Positions 51,240 to 63,515 of a stretch of DNA of 64,000 nucleotides are shown piece by piece. Below the pieces are notes generated by a model. The model ran no database searches and was not told the origin of the DNA. It saw only the letters and a list, made by a program, of their open reading frames with translations. The stretch is from contig NC_090129.1 of NCBI RefSeq assembly GCF_040581485.1, forward strand, positions 7,426,501 through 7,490,500, read 5' to 3'. A program made the translations under genes and the position numbers. Source of the DNA: Linepithema humile. Lineage: Eukaryota > Arthropoda > Insecta > Hymenoptera > Formicidae. Within the stretch, counting starts at the first letter, position 1. Every line of letters starts with the position of its first letter.

Positions 51240-54200
51240 TCATAAGCACGCAACGAGTATCAACGATGGAATAGGCGAGATGGTTGAACGTAATGAATAT
51301 CCGGTCTCATCAGATATCCATTAGCCAGCTGGACTTCGACATCATTCAAGTAAATCGATAAACCTACAGAAATGCAGAGAAATAAAAACTATATGATTTT
51401 TTAATTAAATATTGTTTTCTATACAACAATGCATTTCTTCTAATTAAATATTTGTTTACAAAATATTTCTCTCTACAATTTAATTGTAAAATTCACTTCA
51501 TGTTATCCGACGCGAACAAATATTTATACTAATACAGAGTTTCCTTTATTCTCTCTCTAACAAAATCTTTTTGAAAATATATTCAATAATTATGACTGTA
51601 ATATTTTGATAATAAAAATTTGACAATATTTATATAAGATCTTACAAAATGGTATTTTTAATCATTGTACAAGGAACAGGTGAACGTTTCGTTTTCTATT
51701 TATGCAGGCAGTTCTTTCATGTGCCTAGAATCAATTTCACGGAAAATTACAAAGTGCTGCGAGAGAAACACCGCCGCTCAACGCGCAATGCAATGCTACG
51801 AATCTATAATTTTCCCGAGTTTTGTTTGAACGCGTAATGCCTTTGCTCGGTATGTCACCGCCTATCGCAGTGAATAACCGTTGCAGTTTAATTATCGTGT
51901 GTTACCAATTTTTTCCAAAACAAAAACGTAAAACGAGAAGCGAGTACACGTCATTATCCCTCGACTTCGCAGTAATTACTACGTGTGCGTTGTGTACGCG
52001 AGTCGCTCTGTAGTCATTTATCGTTAAATAACAGCGATACGCGCGACATATTACAGTATGTTGTTCGTATCAACCTCAAAATGTCATTCAAATCTCGAAT
52101 TGTGACATTTAATCGATAACATCGACAGCGATAAATTACTGCAATTAATTCAATGGGACACTCAATACGGAAGCATCAAACGATATTATGAGACGTGTAT
52201 AACAGATCGTTTCTGTTTTTGCACAGTTACGAGATCGTCGACTAATCATCCTACAGTCTCTCGAACTTTTCCATTTTCGCTCATTACTCTATTTTACTGA
52301 CACAGACACGTATACTTATAATTCAAGTATAGGTACATATAATTCAAGCGTACAAAATTGTCATGATTTCCTGCAACATAGGCACGTTACCGCAAACATT
52401 CCACCGAGAAGTGGATTAGAAAGCCGAGAAAATTTCCAGGAAAATATAGTATAGACGAGAAACTTTTTACAGCGAGTATCGTCAATAATCTAGTTCGTGA
52501 ATATTGAATGTCAATGCGCAAGTGAAGCACTATATCGACTATCAATAATCAAGTTCAGAAAATTGATAATAATACACGGTTATTTTATATAGGTATATAA
52601 GACACACTAGATCATTTTAATAACATAATTTTTGCAGAATAATGAAAAATTTTTAGCATTTTAGCATTCTAATATTTATTTAGCAGTATCTTTTAATCTT
52701 CTAATTTAATTTTACTTCATTCGCTTAGATTTTTTTATACATTACTGACAATATAACGATAAATAATTATAAAAATATATTTCATAAACACTGTAATAAA
52801 TTAGCACCCAGACAATTGATGCTGAGTATTTTTTATTAAACAACCTATATCTTCAATAATTCTCCTGCATATATGTGTATTTTGGGAACACAAATCAGAA
52901 TTCAAAGTTTCCGCGGAGAGTATAATGAATGCGGGTGGTAAACTCGCGAAATTAGAACCTTAGAAGAAATCGTTCCTCGAAGAGCATGCCTACGGAATGC
53001 ACTCGATAACCTTGGCTCGTAAGACGGGTTTAAGTTGCGCGCGAGAACTGCATTCTACGTGGGACGATGAAGTCTCGATTACCTTCTGCGAGAAGTTCGC
53101 CTTAATAACCATTGTATATTTTTTTTCATCGATAAAATGAACTATAAATTTATAAAAAATATATATAACATCAGCATAAAGTTTCCAACCAAGTTTGAGG
53201 ATGCGTCGCAACAGTTCTATATATAATAACCCGTGGAAATGAGAATTAAGCGATATAACAAATCACACGTGCAAGAACCTTACGAATTAACTGTAAAAAA
53301 AATTATTTAAATGTACTGCGTATAAATTCATGACAGATAGGATAGTTAAAAATGTCGAAAATTTACAACGAAGCGTGACAAATTCTCTTGCAGACCGTTA
53401 CTATGGATCATTGAGTTTTGTTCAGACCTAAACTCGGACGATGGGTCCAACATTTAATTTGGCTTGGAGGCCAAATAGGGTGTGGAACGTCTCACGTACC
53501 GCCAGCAAACAAGGTACACTCGGCAACGTAGGTACCGCTTCGCATCTACGTCCGCGAACCCTCTTATGTAGCACGAGCAATAAAGTCCGCGCTATTATTA
53601 GATCGTCCAGTGGACCCTGTTATTTTTTTTCGATATAAAGATCGTAATCCGAGTTATCGACTTTGCGCTCTGTTCGTACCAAGCCCGAACCATCGCGACT
53701 CAGATTGGAATATCGGTCGATACTAGACTATGACGTCGTGAGACCTCGGAGCTGTGCATAGTGAGTGGAGCATTAAACGGATGAACAGGAACCTCATTCG
53801 GAAGATCCACATCTCAAACGATGATCGTTCAACCTTTAGAATCTTTACGATTCTAAAGGACAATTTCTACGCTTCATTATATAATATTAGATGCTTTATA
53901 TTTAATGTAGAACGTATTAACAATTCATATGAAAATGCCCCAGATACTTAAAAACTGATTCAAAAACATTTTTTCATGATAAATTTAAAATTAATTTTGT
54001 TTCGACAGAAAATGTCGAAAAAAACTATTATTCTTCGTCAGTTTTGAATATTTTAGATCATTCTTTGACAAATAAATTTCAAATAAACTTCTACTAACAA
54101 TAAGATAGTCATAATGCAATTGATCGAAAGTTATTTTGGAAACGAAAATTTGCACGAAATTTATTTAATTCTATAAAATATTTCTGCAATTAAAATTGAT

Positions 54201-56589
54201 TCTTTTTATATAAAAGTAATCTTCAATTCATCAAAAATTTATTCCTACTTATATAAGACACAATGAGACAATTATACATTTCACAATTTCTTATTTGAGA
54301 ATAGATGGAAATAAAAATTTTAATCTTAAGACGAATTATCAACATTTCTGCACTGCTCTCCTTTTATGCAAATGCAATTTATTAGACTTTCAAATTATCG
54401 TGAGTGTTACAGGAACCATATTAATCATGCAAATCGCAAACTATGAAATGTAGAATGACTTATTCACATCGACTTCAAATGTCAGTCCCTGACAAAGCGA
54501 ATCGAAGGAGCTGACGACAATAGAAGATCGTCCTCGATATTACGTTCATTATTCAACAATACGCTGCAATGATGACAATAACTATTGTAAGCCGACTAAT
54601 TGTTTTGCGAGAACCCATAATTATTCTAACTTCGTTGCGCACACTTGAGCAAGATGTATCGGGTGTTGTAAAAAAATATATTACATAAACAGAATCTTGT
54701 TAAAAAATACCTCATCTGCAATTTTTTTCTTCATATAAAAATTCCATTCTTCTATCGTTACTTACAAATAATAAATGTTTAGTATTTAATATTATAAAAA
54801 CTTTCGAACTCTTGTTAAACAATTATCTATTAATATATTAATTTAAAATTCTTCTTGAAGTCGTTAAAAATCATACGTTAAATGTAAATTTTTAAACAAA
54901 AATAATCTGTAAGTTTATTTATTTGTGAAAAAATGCTAGCTATGCATCCTATCTTTTTTTTTCCTTTTTTTAAAGTTGCAACAAAACGGTGAGATGAAGC
55001 GCGGCAAACTCGTTCGGCCAACGAAAAATCAATATATTGCTCTATAAACACACAAGAGGATCACCGGAAGTTTGTAGAAACAAAAACTACCAGCTGAGAA
55101 GTGTCACTTTTCACATGAAATCGTGGGAAACATCTGGTTATAAAAGCCTAAAAGTCTTCATTTAATCAAATACTTTTATCAACGAAGGAAATCTCACACG
55201 AAAATGTAATTAGATATCCGCCTTATCGAACTTCTATTTGGCCTCTTAAAATCGTCCCACTTTCGTGATGAAAATGTTAAACGTCGAAAGATTAATGAGA
55301 AGAGCCGTCTGCCCTGACAATTATAGCTGCAAATGTTTAGAATTATAAATTAACAAAATAAACATTTACTTGTCCTATATTTAGTTCATTAATTTACAAT
55401 GTATTATTTATTGGTTTTGTTCTATCTAATGCTCGAGAAATGTACCTGTTTCTATAGAATTACGAAATTGTAAGCTGGGATTTTGTTAGAACAATCACAG
55501 TCTTTAGTGGCTAACGGCTTTTGCGGCGAGACGAGTCTTTGCGTCGGTGGAATCCTAGAATTCCTGCTCGGGTCCGTTTTGATCCACGAAACGTGACTCG
55601 ATCGGCGCACAGCGCCGTGCTATCACACGATAAACCCCACCGTAACGCAATACACCCGCTGTTTACGAAGAGGGAGTGAAACGTGACGCGGGATATTGAC
55701 GATTTTGTGTCACGTGCACGCACGCGTGACGGCCACGAAACAATACTCGTTCGACAGCCAACTCCAATCGATAGAAACGTATCGCAGCTAAAACCCATGA
55801 TTGTTATCCCATCATCCCCGCTGCATGGTTCAAAGCCGTTCGGCCAGAAGGAGGATATCAAATTATTCACCAAAATTCCGGTCGGTACCTCGATATCCCA
55901 ATCCTATATCGCTGATTGAATTCATTACGGAGTAATCAGCGACAGCCCAATACCAAAATTTTCAGACGATCCTCGAATAATTTGCTGAATACAAAAATAA
56001 CTCCAATTATTATATTCGTAATCCTTGAATTTATTCACCGAGATGTTCTTACTATCTTTGATATCTTATCAATTAAAATTCAGCTTTCAATCATTAAAAT
56101 TGTAAAAATGTATTGCAGATAAACGTTACTCTTTCATGGAAAATTCTCTTTCAAAATAAAAACAATTTAAAACTATCCAACATTTAAAGGACAAAATTCC
56201 AATATATGTAAAATTTTTATTGTTTGTTAATTATTTTAATTATCGGATATTTCAAATATCGAATAATCCACGATCTATTATTACAGCGCAAAATGATGCT
56301 GTTGTCGAGAATGATCGCATCGACAAGGTAATTTTCTAAAAAACCATCCCAATCGTCCATAAATTCTGTAAACGTCATTTAGATAATATCTGTACGACTA
56401 TTTATAAACAGTAAGAGAGAGAGAGAGGCGTGCAACGTATTCTCTATTATGGAAAACGTCTTCGAGGAATTAATCTCAAAGTTCGCGAAAATTAATCATC
56501 TCCCGTCACGTTTATGCACTTTTAATAAGGTCGCAATTGCCGCGCGTTACTTCCGCGCGCGCAAAACGCGTCGTTAAGGATGATTTAAA

Positions 56590-57960
56590 GTTTCTCACCG
56601 GTCATCCTGTGTGACAGTAATGTCGGGCGGGGGCGGAGGGGGCGAGGCACCGTCTGTAGCATCCAGCTTGCCGGCTTTTTACTACGCTGCTTGGCTTCTC
56701 CTGCGAGAGGGAGAAGGAGCGATAAGCGATGCGCCACCGGAGACGAAGCGCGAGACACGTCGAGCAACAAACTCGTGATTCGTGTCTTCACACCGACGAC
56801 ATCGCCGTTGACCCCGTTGGAATCTCGCGTTTCTTATCGCCGGGCCGATCGATCAATCGGGCAAATCGCGTTCGTACACACGAGCAACGACCTCGGTATC
56901 CTGTTGCACATCGGCGGCGATCGTCTACTCCTTCGCCGGGATTTTGTCTTCCTTCATTCGGAAACGTGTCAGCCGCGTTAAAACATCCGTCGGCTTCTTT
57001 CAGCTTGCTTTTCGTCGACCCACGATTTAATTCGCACCCAGCTCCGCACGGAAGTCACGACGACAAGAAGCTCGACTGACCGGTTATTCTCCGAGACCCC
57101 GTGAACTCTTCATACAAGTTTCTATCGCGACCCACTTGCGGAGGCCCTCTTCTCCTTTTACAATCCTCTTGCTAATCTTCTTCACTTCTCTCTCGGGAGC
57201 CGCGCGTGATTTCGTAAGCCACCGATCGCCGTGCCGCGCGCGATCTGTTCGCCGGTTCTCGTCGCGAGATCGCTGCCGCTGTAATATTCGTCGTAAAACC
57301 GTTACTCCGAGTCCGCTATTAGATTTATTACGGAATACTAGTCACCGTGTGCGCGCTGTGCGAGCTGAGGCTCTCCGGTGAAAGCGAACGGCGACGATTA
57401 TCGCGCGGAGCGTAGGCACCGCTCGACTACGCTCGCTCTCGCGTTCTTCTCATAAAACGCGGTCGCCCAACTGTGTTTCGCGCGTCGAACCGATCCTCAA
57501 AGTATTTACCGATGCTTGCCAGATGGTTATTGCCTTCTCAGGTATGTCTGTAAAATCAATCTGGAGCTGGAACTCGCGAGGCAACGGTCGCTTCGGTTGT
57601 ACGCGGCAAACTGATTTGCAGAAATCAAATATTTGCCGATGAATCGATTATTTGTCGTGAACGTGATAACGCCTCTTGCTCACAGGATGCTCCATCGATC
57701 GCCGCTGACACTAGCGAAGTGGCACTCTCGTTGGTATCGTCGCGAAAGCGCGCGGGTCACTGCACGCGCGCGCGCTTTCGGCATGCACTCTTGTACAACG
57801 CCGCTTGAAACGAGTTTCAAACGAGTCGCTCGATCATCCGCACACCGACTTTTCAGCGACTACTTTCGGAGAATCACGAAAATGCTCCTCTTCGACGTGG
57901 TCCTGATAAAGTTAGCTGTGCCTCCGGCGATGTTACGCGTATAATACCAAGTTTTGGAGA
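56590..57960. promoter_or_regulatory. GC/CpG-rich island, candidate internal (possibly bidirectional) promoter
   Basis: This is the longest GC-rich, CpG-dense block in an otherwise AT-rich intron. Several overlapping open frames occur on both strands, which is what GC-rich DNA produces by chance. I recognise no protein in them. Minus-sense signals include the exon-like segment 56700-56599 and an initiator-like GGTCAGTCGAG near 57070-57080. Plus-sense signals include CATAAAAC at 57451 and a consensus donor CTTCTCAG|GTATGT at 57541/57542. The promoter role is inference from composition and position. Confidence 0.3.
56599..56700 (-). other. Candidate alternative 5' (non-coding) or poison exon
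   Basis: A 102-nt segment on the minus strand is bounded by a good acceptor (CGCTCCTTCTCCCTCTCGCAG, 56721-56701) and a good donor (GTGAGAAA). The segment is GC-rich and sits at the transcript-proximal edge of a large GC island. In the phase that would come from exon A (AG+G) it meets TAG and TAA within 25 nt, so inclusion between exons A and B would terminate translation. It is therefore more plausible as an untranslated exon of a transcript starting in the island near 57 kb, or as a poison exon. After those stops the same frame runs open through PPPPPDITVTQDD and leaves CG+C (Arg) in frame with exon B, but it contains no ATG. Another frame is open for the whole segment but is out of phase with exon B. 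Confidence 0.35.
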
Positions 57961-59112
57961 AAAGTCGACAATAATCTTCGCGCAACACGTTCTTTAAATC
58001 TGTCTCGGATGCAACAAATTTTAACTTTCCCTCCGTGAAATCTTCCTTACATAAAGAAGAGAAGATGCATAAAGAATATGCAAACGGTTATTGCGGTTTC
58101 AGTCCAGATACAATCGTACTATTAAATCGTAAGTTATCTCAAGCGCAATTTGGCGTTGTGATAAAAGTTCGTAATTGCTTTCTGCCTCAACTTCTGTTCC
58201 GCTTCTGTGTAGATCAGTGGTACAGAAAAGATCCCACGGAATGCTCTTCAACTTCAACTCCGCACAACGAAGTGATATCTGCAAAAGCGAACGTATTCTG
58301 CGACGGCTTTCTCCTTCGCAATGGCGAGACAGATTTTGTTTGTCTCTTCTTAATGAAGCTTAATTGGAGATAATTCCCGGCAGGAAATGGTCTTTTCCAA
58401 ATGTCATCCACTCTTACTTATCACGTAGAAAGTACAGAGATATTTCTACGTTTATTTTGAAATTCACTCGTTCCGAAGAGAATATGTTTTTCCTCTCTGC
58501 GCAGCGAATCCTCCCAATATCTCGAATTCCAAGGTCTCATAGATATTCCGCGTTAATCGGATAACGCTCTTGATGGAAATTACGCGCGCTTCGTTTTACG
58601 CAACGGCGCACGATACCCGCGCTTCGTCTCTTCGGCCACGATTATGTCATGTATGGATGGGAAACAAGATTGCATCCGGTTTACGAGATGGAAAGCGCGA
58701 TTGAGGACTCGCGAGGGTAGTACGAAGGTGTCACTTTTATCAAACGAGTGGGATGGGAGCGCGAGGAAAAATCCATCGATATCGATCAGACGCGCCAATC
58801 CGCGAATCGATCTTCGGCGCACATTTCGCGTTTCGACACTGGTATCATTTGACGAATGGCGATCTCGACACAGATACTGTCCATCATAGAAGTCAGAGTT
58901 TCTCCGGCGTTCCGATTTATACCCGGTGCGTCCGCATCGCTCCAGAGAGAGAGAGAAAGCGAGACAGAGTGATCCCTCCGACGCGAGACTCCGGACTGAA
59001 AATCGCGAGATCGGAATGCGATTCGCGGGTGCAGTCGCTATTAATCGCAACGCTCGCCGACCGCCACGGAACACTCGACAAGACTGGAGGTTCTCTCGGT
59101 AGGTGAGGCCGG

Positions 59113-59138
59113 CCTCTCTCTCTCTCTTTCTTTCTCTT
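59113..59138. repeat. CT-rich microsatellite
   Basis: A CT run grades into CTTT repeats. It creates the Arg/Glu-rich segment of overlapping minus-strand open frames, which is a reason to distrust those frames. Confidence 0.9.
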
Positions 59139-62100
59139 GCACATTGACCAGGAGCGTATCCGGTACACGCGAGCCAGGTAGGGTTCATCGCGTAAAGAGA
59201 CAATGTTTACAGGATGTGGGTGTGACGTAGAAAACGCGGGAGTTCTTTTGTAAAACATAAGCTATACTCAATCACTCAAGAATCATATAATTCTTCAATA
59301 TTTTCTATAAATATCTTTTTCATACTTTTTTTCATATTAAATTAATATTTCTAGTAATAAAATGTGTAATAAAACTATACATAAAATTTGCTGCTTTAAA
59401 ACCAATAGTTATAATGGTGATAATATAAATTAAATCGCGTAGCAAATAATTAATCTTTTAAATTGCTTAAAATTTAGTTTATCTTTTCGAGACACAATAC
59501 TATTTTTTCCTCTTTCTACCTCCGTTTGTTCTAATATTCTATTTCATCTTCTACAGAAACTTTTGAATCTAAATGAGCAGACATATTATCGCTACATGCT
59601 CCAATAACATCAGACGGTCATATTAATAAATATAAAACCCATAATAAATATAAAACATAAGAGTGATTAAATTATTACGACATCGAAGTTTATTGCACTA
59701 TTTTATACGAAATAATGCACCAATTAAAATTATGTATATGCATTATTATAGTATTATTATAAGTATTACGCGTTGTTTTTATGAAAACAATGTTATTTCA
59801 ATTATCGATTTAACGTAATAATATTTTAAACGTAAAAATTAACATTATTTTTAAATTGCTGATATCGTATTGACGACGCATTTTTTCGATTTGATATGAC
59901 AGTTAAAATTGCGTCGATGTCATATTACAGTGGTCGTATTCCACATTGTTTTTATGTCAATTATGCACTGCAGTTCAAATTGTGTTAATACAATATTATA
60001 GCATAAATTATACCTTGTATCATTGATATAAAGTTCGATGCAAATTCGAAACCAAAAGAACTTTATATATTGTTGTTATTTACTGTTATTGTCGCGATTG
60101 AAAAATTTTATTGCGCGTTAATAGAGAAATATAATGAGAGAGATGGTTATAAAATATGAATCAAATTATAAGTTAGTTATCCAAAAAATTCATAAAATAT
60201 AATATATCGCGTAAATACTGTTTATCAATTAAATTGGAAAGAAATCGAATTCTTATGAGTGTTGCATACAGCACTGCACATGTAGTCTTTCTCACTCTAC
60301 CAACATTCTATCCTACTTCCTCTCTCTTGCTCTCTCTCGGTCTACTTCACTCTCTAATTCCATCTTTGTCACACCAGATGATACGTACTCGCTTTAAGTA
60401 GGATGTTCTCGTCTCTCTCTCTTTCGCCCTCGCTCTTCCGCCTGGCCGATCTCTCCTTTGCCATTTAATACCGAAGTACCTCTCGGGCGAGTCCGTAAAT
60501 TTTCGACACGACTGACAGAGAGGAGAGCAGCAAAATGAGATGCATAGGAAAAATAGAGATAAGAGAAAAGGCAATAGAGATTAACAGATATTAAGCAGCA
60601 AACATTCCAAATGAGGATTGAGAGTAGAAAGAAGGGGAGAGGATTGGAAAAATATGAGATGTTGAGGTATAGCGCAGATAAAAAGAAATAACGAATAAAG
60701 AAGAAAAGATACTGGATATCCGTGCATCTAGGAATAATAAATAATAAATTTGAGAGGGAACAAATGGAGTTTATTGTATATCTTACAAACCTTAGGATCC
60801 CTCAGATCATTACACGAGACAAACAAACCCGAGAATCGTATTATGCAAGGCAAACAAACGAAGAGAAGAAAGAAAAAGATGAGAGTAAGAGAAGTGTCAT
60901 TTCGTCATTGCGCAAATAGGCGAGAAACGGTGACACAAGAGATAAGAAGGAGACGAACATCCGGTAAAAGATTGACGAAGAAAGAGCGAGACCGGCGGAG
61001 AGACGGTGAGAAAGAGCCGAGTTAGCACGAAGGAGAGGTGAGGGGGGGAAAAACGAGAGAGGAGAAGGTTCTCCCACGTAACCACGCCCCACGTTCGCCG
61101 ACAGATTTTTACGTGCAGACCGACGATAGGGAAGGGGGAAGGCGACCCATGGGACGCCAGTGTACGACCCCCGTTTGCATCGTAGAATATATATACCTCT
61201 TTCTCTCCACCCGAGAGGTGGAAATGCACACAGAACGTCGCCCAGGATTTCCTCTCGTCGGAAATACGCCAGTCGCGATCCCGCGGACACGCTAAAGCGA
61301 TGTCTGGTCTATTATCGGGGAAAAAGAATGGTGAGGGAGGAGGGGGGGAGGGGGAAGGCAGACGACGAGGAAACGGCGTATTAAAATGACCGTAGAGATT
61401 AATTTGTTAGAATAAGGCATTACGCAGTCTTCTTATGATAGTAGTCGCCCGTGCACGGTCGGGTCGCCGTCGTCGTCTGCATGTCTATGCACATTAGACG
61501 CATGCAACACGACGACGAGCGTCCCGTTCCACCAAGCGGCAGCCGAGCGTGTGATGGCCGCGGATAATAAGCGCTCCACATTCTCCTTTTTTTTCCGCGG
61601 GCGGCATTGCGCCTGTCAGTAAACAGTGCCCGTCGTGCACGAGCGTGTGTCTTCCGCTTAAACAGTCTCTTTAAGCGAAAAAAACAAAATAAAATATCGA
61701 TTTAATTATATCATGATCTCTCTTACGCCAAATGCGGAAGTTCCAGCTTATTTCTTTAGATAATATGTATCGTCCATATTAGGCCTGTCAAGTGCTAGTC
61801 TCTTATTTATTAAATCTGCAAATTGAGTTTTATGCAAATCGTTTCTATGATGGGAAATCTGTGCTGTAGTTTCCAGATTTAGATCTCCATATCATAAAAT
61901 ATGTATTACTTCTTTACTTTAATTATGCATTATTCTTTATGAACTTATTAAAAATTTACTCTTTAATTTGTAAAATTGTATAGTGTTTGTCGATCGTGTA
62001 CAAAGAAGGCAAAAAGATATTAATTAATTTTTTCATACACGCGGAGTTGTTATCATGAATAAATAAGCGACACAAAAAAACTTCGAAAAAGATATTTTGA

Positions 62101-63431
62101 ATTTATCCGCTTACTACACCTATACGTTATAGAGCTACGGGGTTGTACGATTAATGAGAATTTCCGCGGCTGAAGGGATACTGCGAGAAAAAATTGTGAC
62201 CGTAACCCTGACAAAGAGGCCAATTTATGAGCGCTCTCGCTCCGCATGACATACACTGTGTCTCGAAATAACGTCACATGAATTACACAACATTAATCCA
62301 TTAGCTGCTGCATTGCATTATGGCGAACATCCCTAACGTTATAAACTTTATACTCATTAGAACCTAGCTTGCTTTAACGTGGGAAAACAATAGAATAATA
62401 GGACATTTTATTATGTGGCAGCTTACTAAACAACAAGAGCGCGAACTATGTAAATGTGTCGTCGTAAAATTAATTTTAGTTTTGCATCTGTTACATCTGT
62501 TACCGTAATTAAAGTCTTATAATCCTTTATCAGTGTAAAATCATTTACAGAAAATACAAATTATATTTGTATAAATTCTTCATACCAAACTGCATGAATA
62601 TATATTTATAAATTCCAGTACTTTTTATTTCGTTCATACGTATTTCGATTAACTTATATCTTCCAATTTAAAGTAAGAAGTCTTTTTTGCGATAAGTAAT
62701 CTTAAATATTTTTCAATGAGAAGCCGGAAGATCAAATCCAACTTTTTTCATCAAAAACTTAATTAAAAATTTCGAAAGAATAGCTTTGAAAAAGGTATCT
62801 ACTTATTTCTAACACACCCGGTATTCACACGAAGCCACGATGCACGTATAACGATCGATTTCTGTCTCGGTGAGTTCTTCGCGCAGAACGCATTCGGTAT
62901 AATATTAAAAAGTAAGAAAAGAACGTACAACGCGATGGTATATCGTTGGAAAGATGCCATGAGAAATGCATACGTGGCGCATATGGAGATTTAGCTGCAA
63001 TAAAACACGCGACCCTTCGTTTGTTCGCATATCATACAAATATCCATATAGTATAGTTTTACGGAAAATAGATCTTTCACAAAACATTTCCCTTTCCCAT
63101 GATAAAGTAACCTATATCGAGTTACGAATATCTTCGCTTTACGGAAATATCAGTTAAATGAGTAGAAGTACGACCTTTCCTTTCTTTTGGCTTTCGCGCG
63201 GAATCCTGGGACGATCAAAATAGCGATCACTAATTAAAAGGTTCTAGTTAAACGATCATACATTAAGAGAAAGTTCATCGTTGTGCTTTCTCATGTATTT
63301 CATTGCAAAACTGCTGGTAGAACAGTGAGAGCGAGAAATGAGAACGAGAAATAAAAATCATCCCACACAGTACAATGTGGTCTCGTGAGATAAAAGTGTC
63401 GTTCCGAAATATTGAATTTATATAATCCTAC

Positions 63432-63515
63432 CTTGAACGGGGCAGAAACATGGATCCATCAATGAACACGGAACCGGAGAGTAGTATATACCAACTTGTG
63501 GCCAGCTCGCCGGTG
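63432..63515 (-). CDS. Gef26: Rap guanine nucleotide exchange factor 2 (PDZ-GEF), internal exon A
   Basis: This 84-nt coding exon is read on the minus strand. The acceptor is ATCACTTTTAG before 63515 and the donor is GTAGGATT after 63432. One base completes the incoming codon, 27 full codons follow, and the exon ends with AG (phase 2). The peptide contains TSWYILLSGSVFIDGSMFLP followed by RS, which matches the WYILLSGSVF...SMFLPRSSFGKR block I know from vertebrate RAPGEF2 and Drosophila Gef26. This block is the beta-strand core of the N-terminal cyclic-nucleotide-binding-like module. The family activates Rap1 and Rap2 at membranes and junctions by GDP/GTP exchange. The catalytic RasGEF domain is outside the window, so only a small N-terminal part is seen here. 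The first exon or exons of the full-length transcript must lie beyond 64000. Family assignment rests on remembered conserved motifs, not on a search. Confidence 0.93.

Larger units (their letters stand above)
15790..63431 (-). other. Rap-GEF intron between exons A and B (about 47.6 kb)
   Basis: The boundaries are GTAGGATT at 63431 and TATTTCTGTTTCAG at 15790. Most of it is AT-rich with no recognisable genes. It contains the candidate alternative first exon at 19010-19320, the candidate exon at 56599-56700, one MITE-like element and the microsatellites listed separately. It also contains many GC-richer islands (about 22.6-23.0, 23.4-23.9, 30.2-30.8, 35.6-36.1, 48.5-48.9, 50.9-51.3, 56.6-58.0, 58.6-59.3 and 60.9-61.7 kb). 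The islands may be enhancers, promoters or simple base-composition heterogeneity. Confidence 0.85.

Noticed and set aside
50917..51324. 135-codon plus-strand frame
   Set aside because: No recognisable domain. Openness is explained by GC-rich sequence around the E-box cluster.
53441..53638. Plus-strand frame MGPTFNLAWRPNRVW...
   Set aside because: No family recognised and no clear splice partner. Left as probable chance.
58580..59203. 207-codon open frame on the minus strand, the longest in the window
   Set aside because: It lies in a GC-rich island with overlapping open frames on the other strand, includes a CT microsatellite translated as Arg/Glu repeats, and has no recognisable domain. 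Most likely chance.
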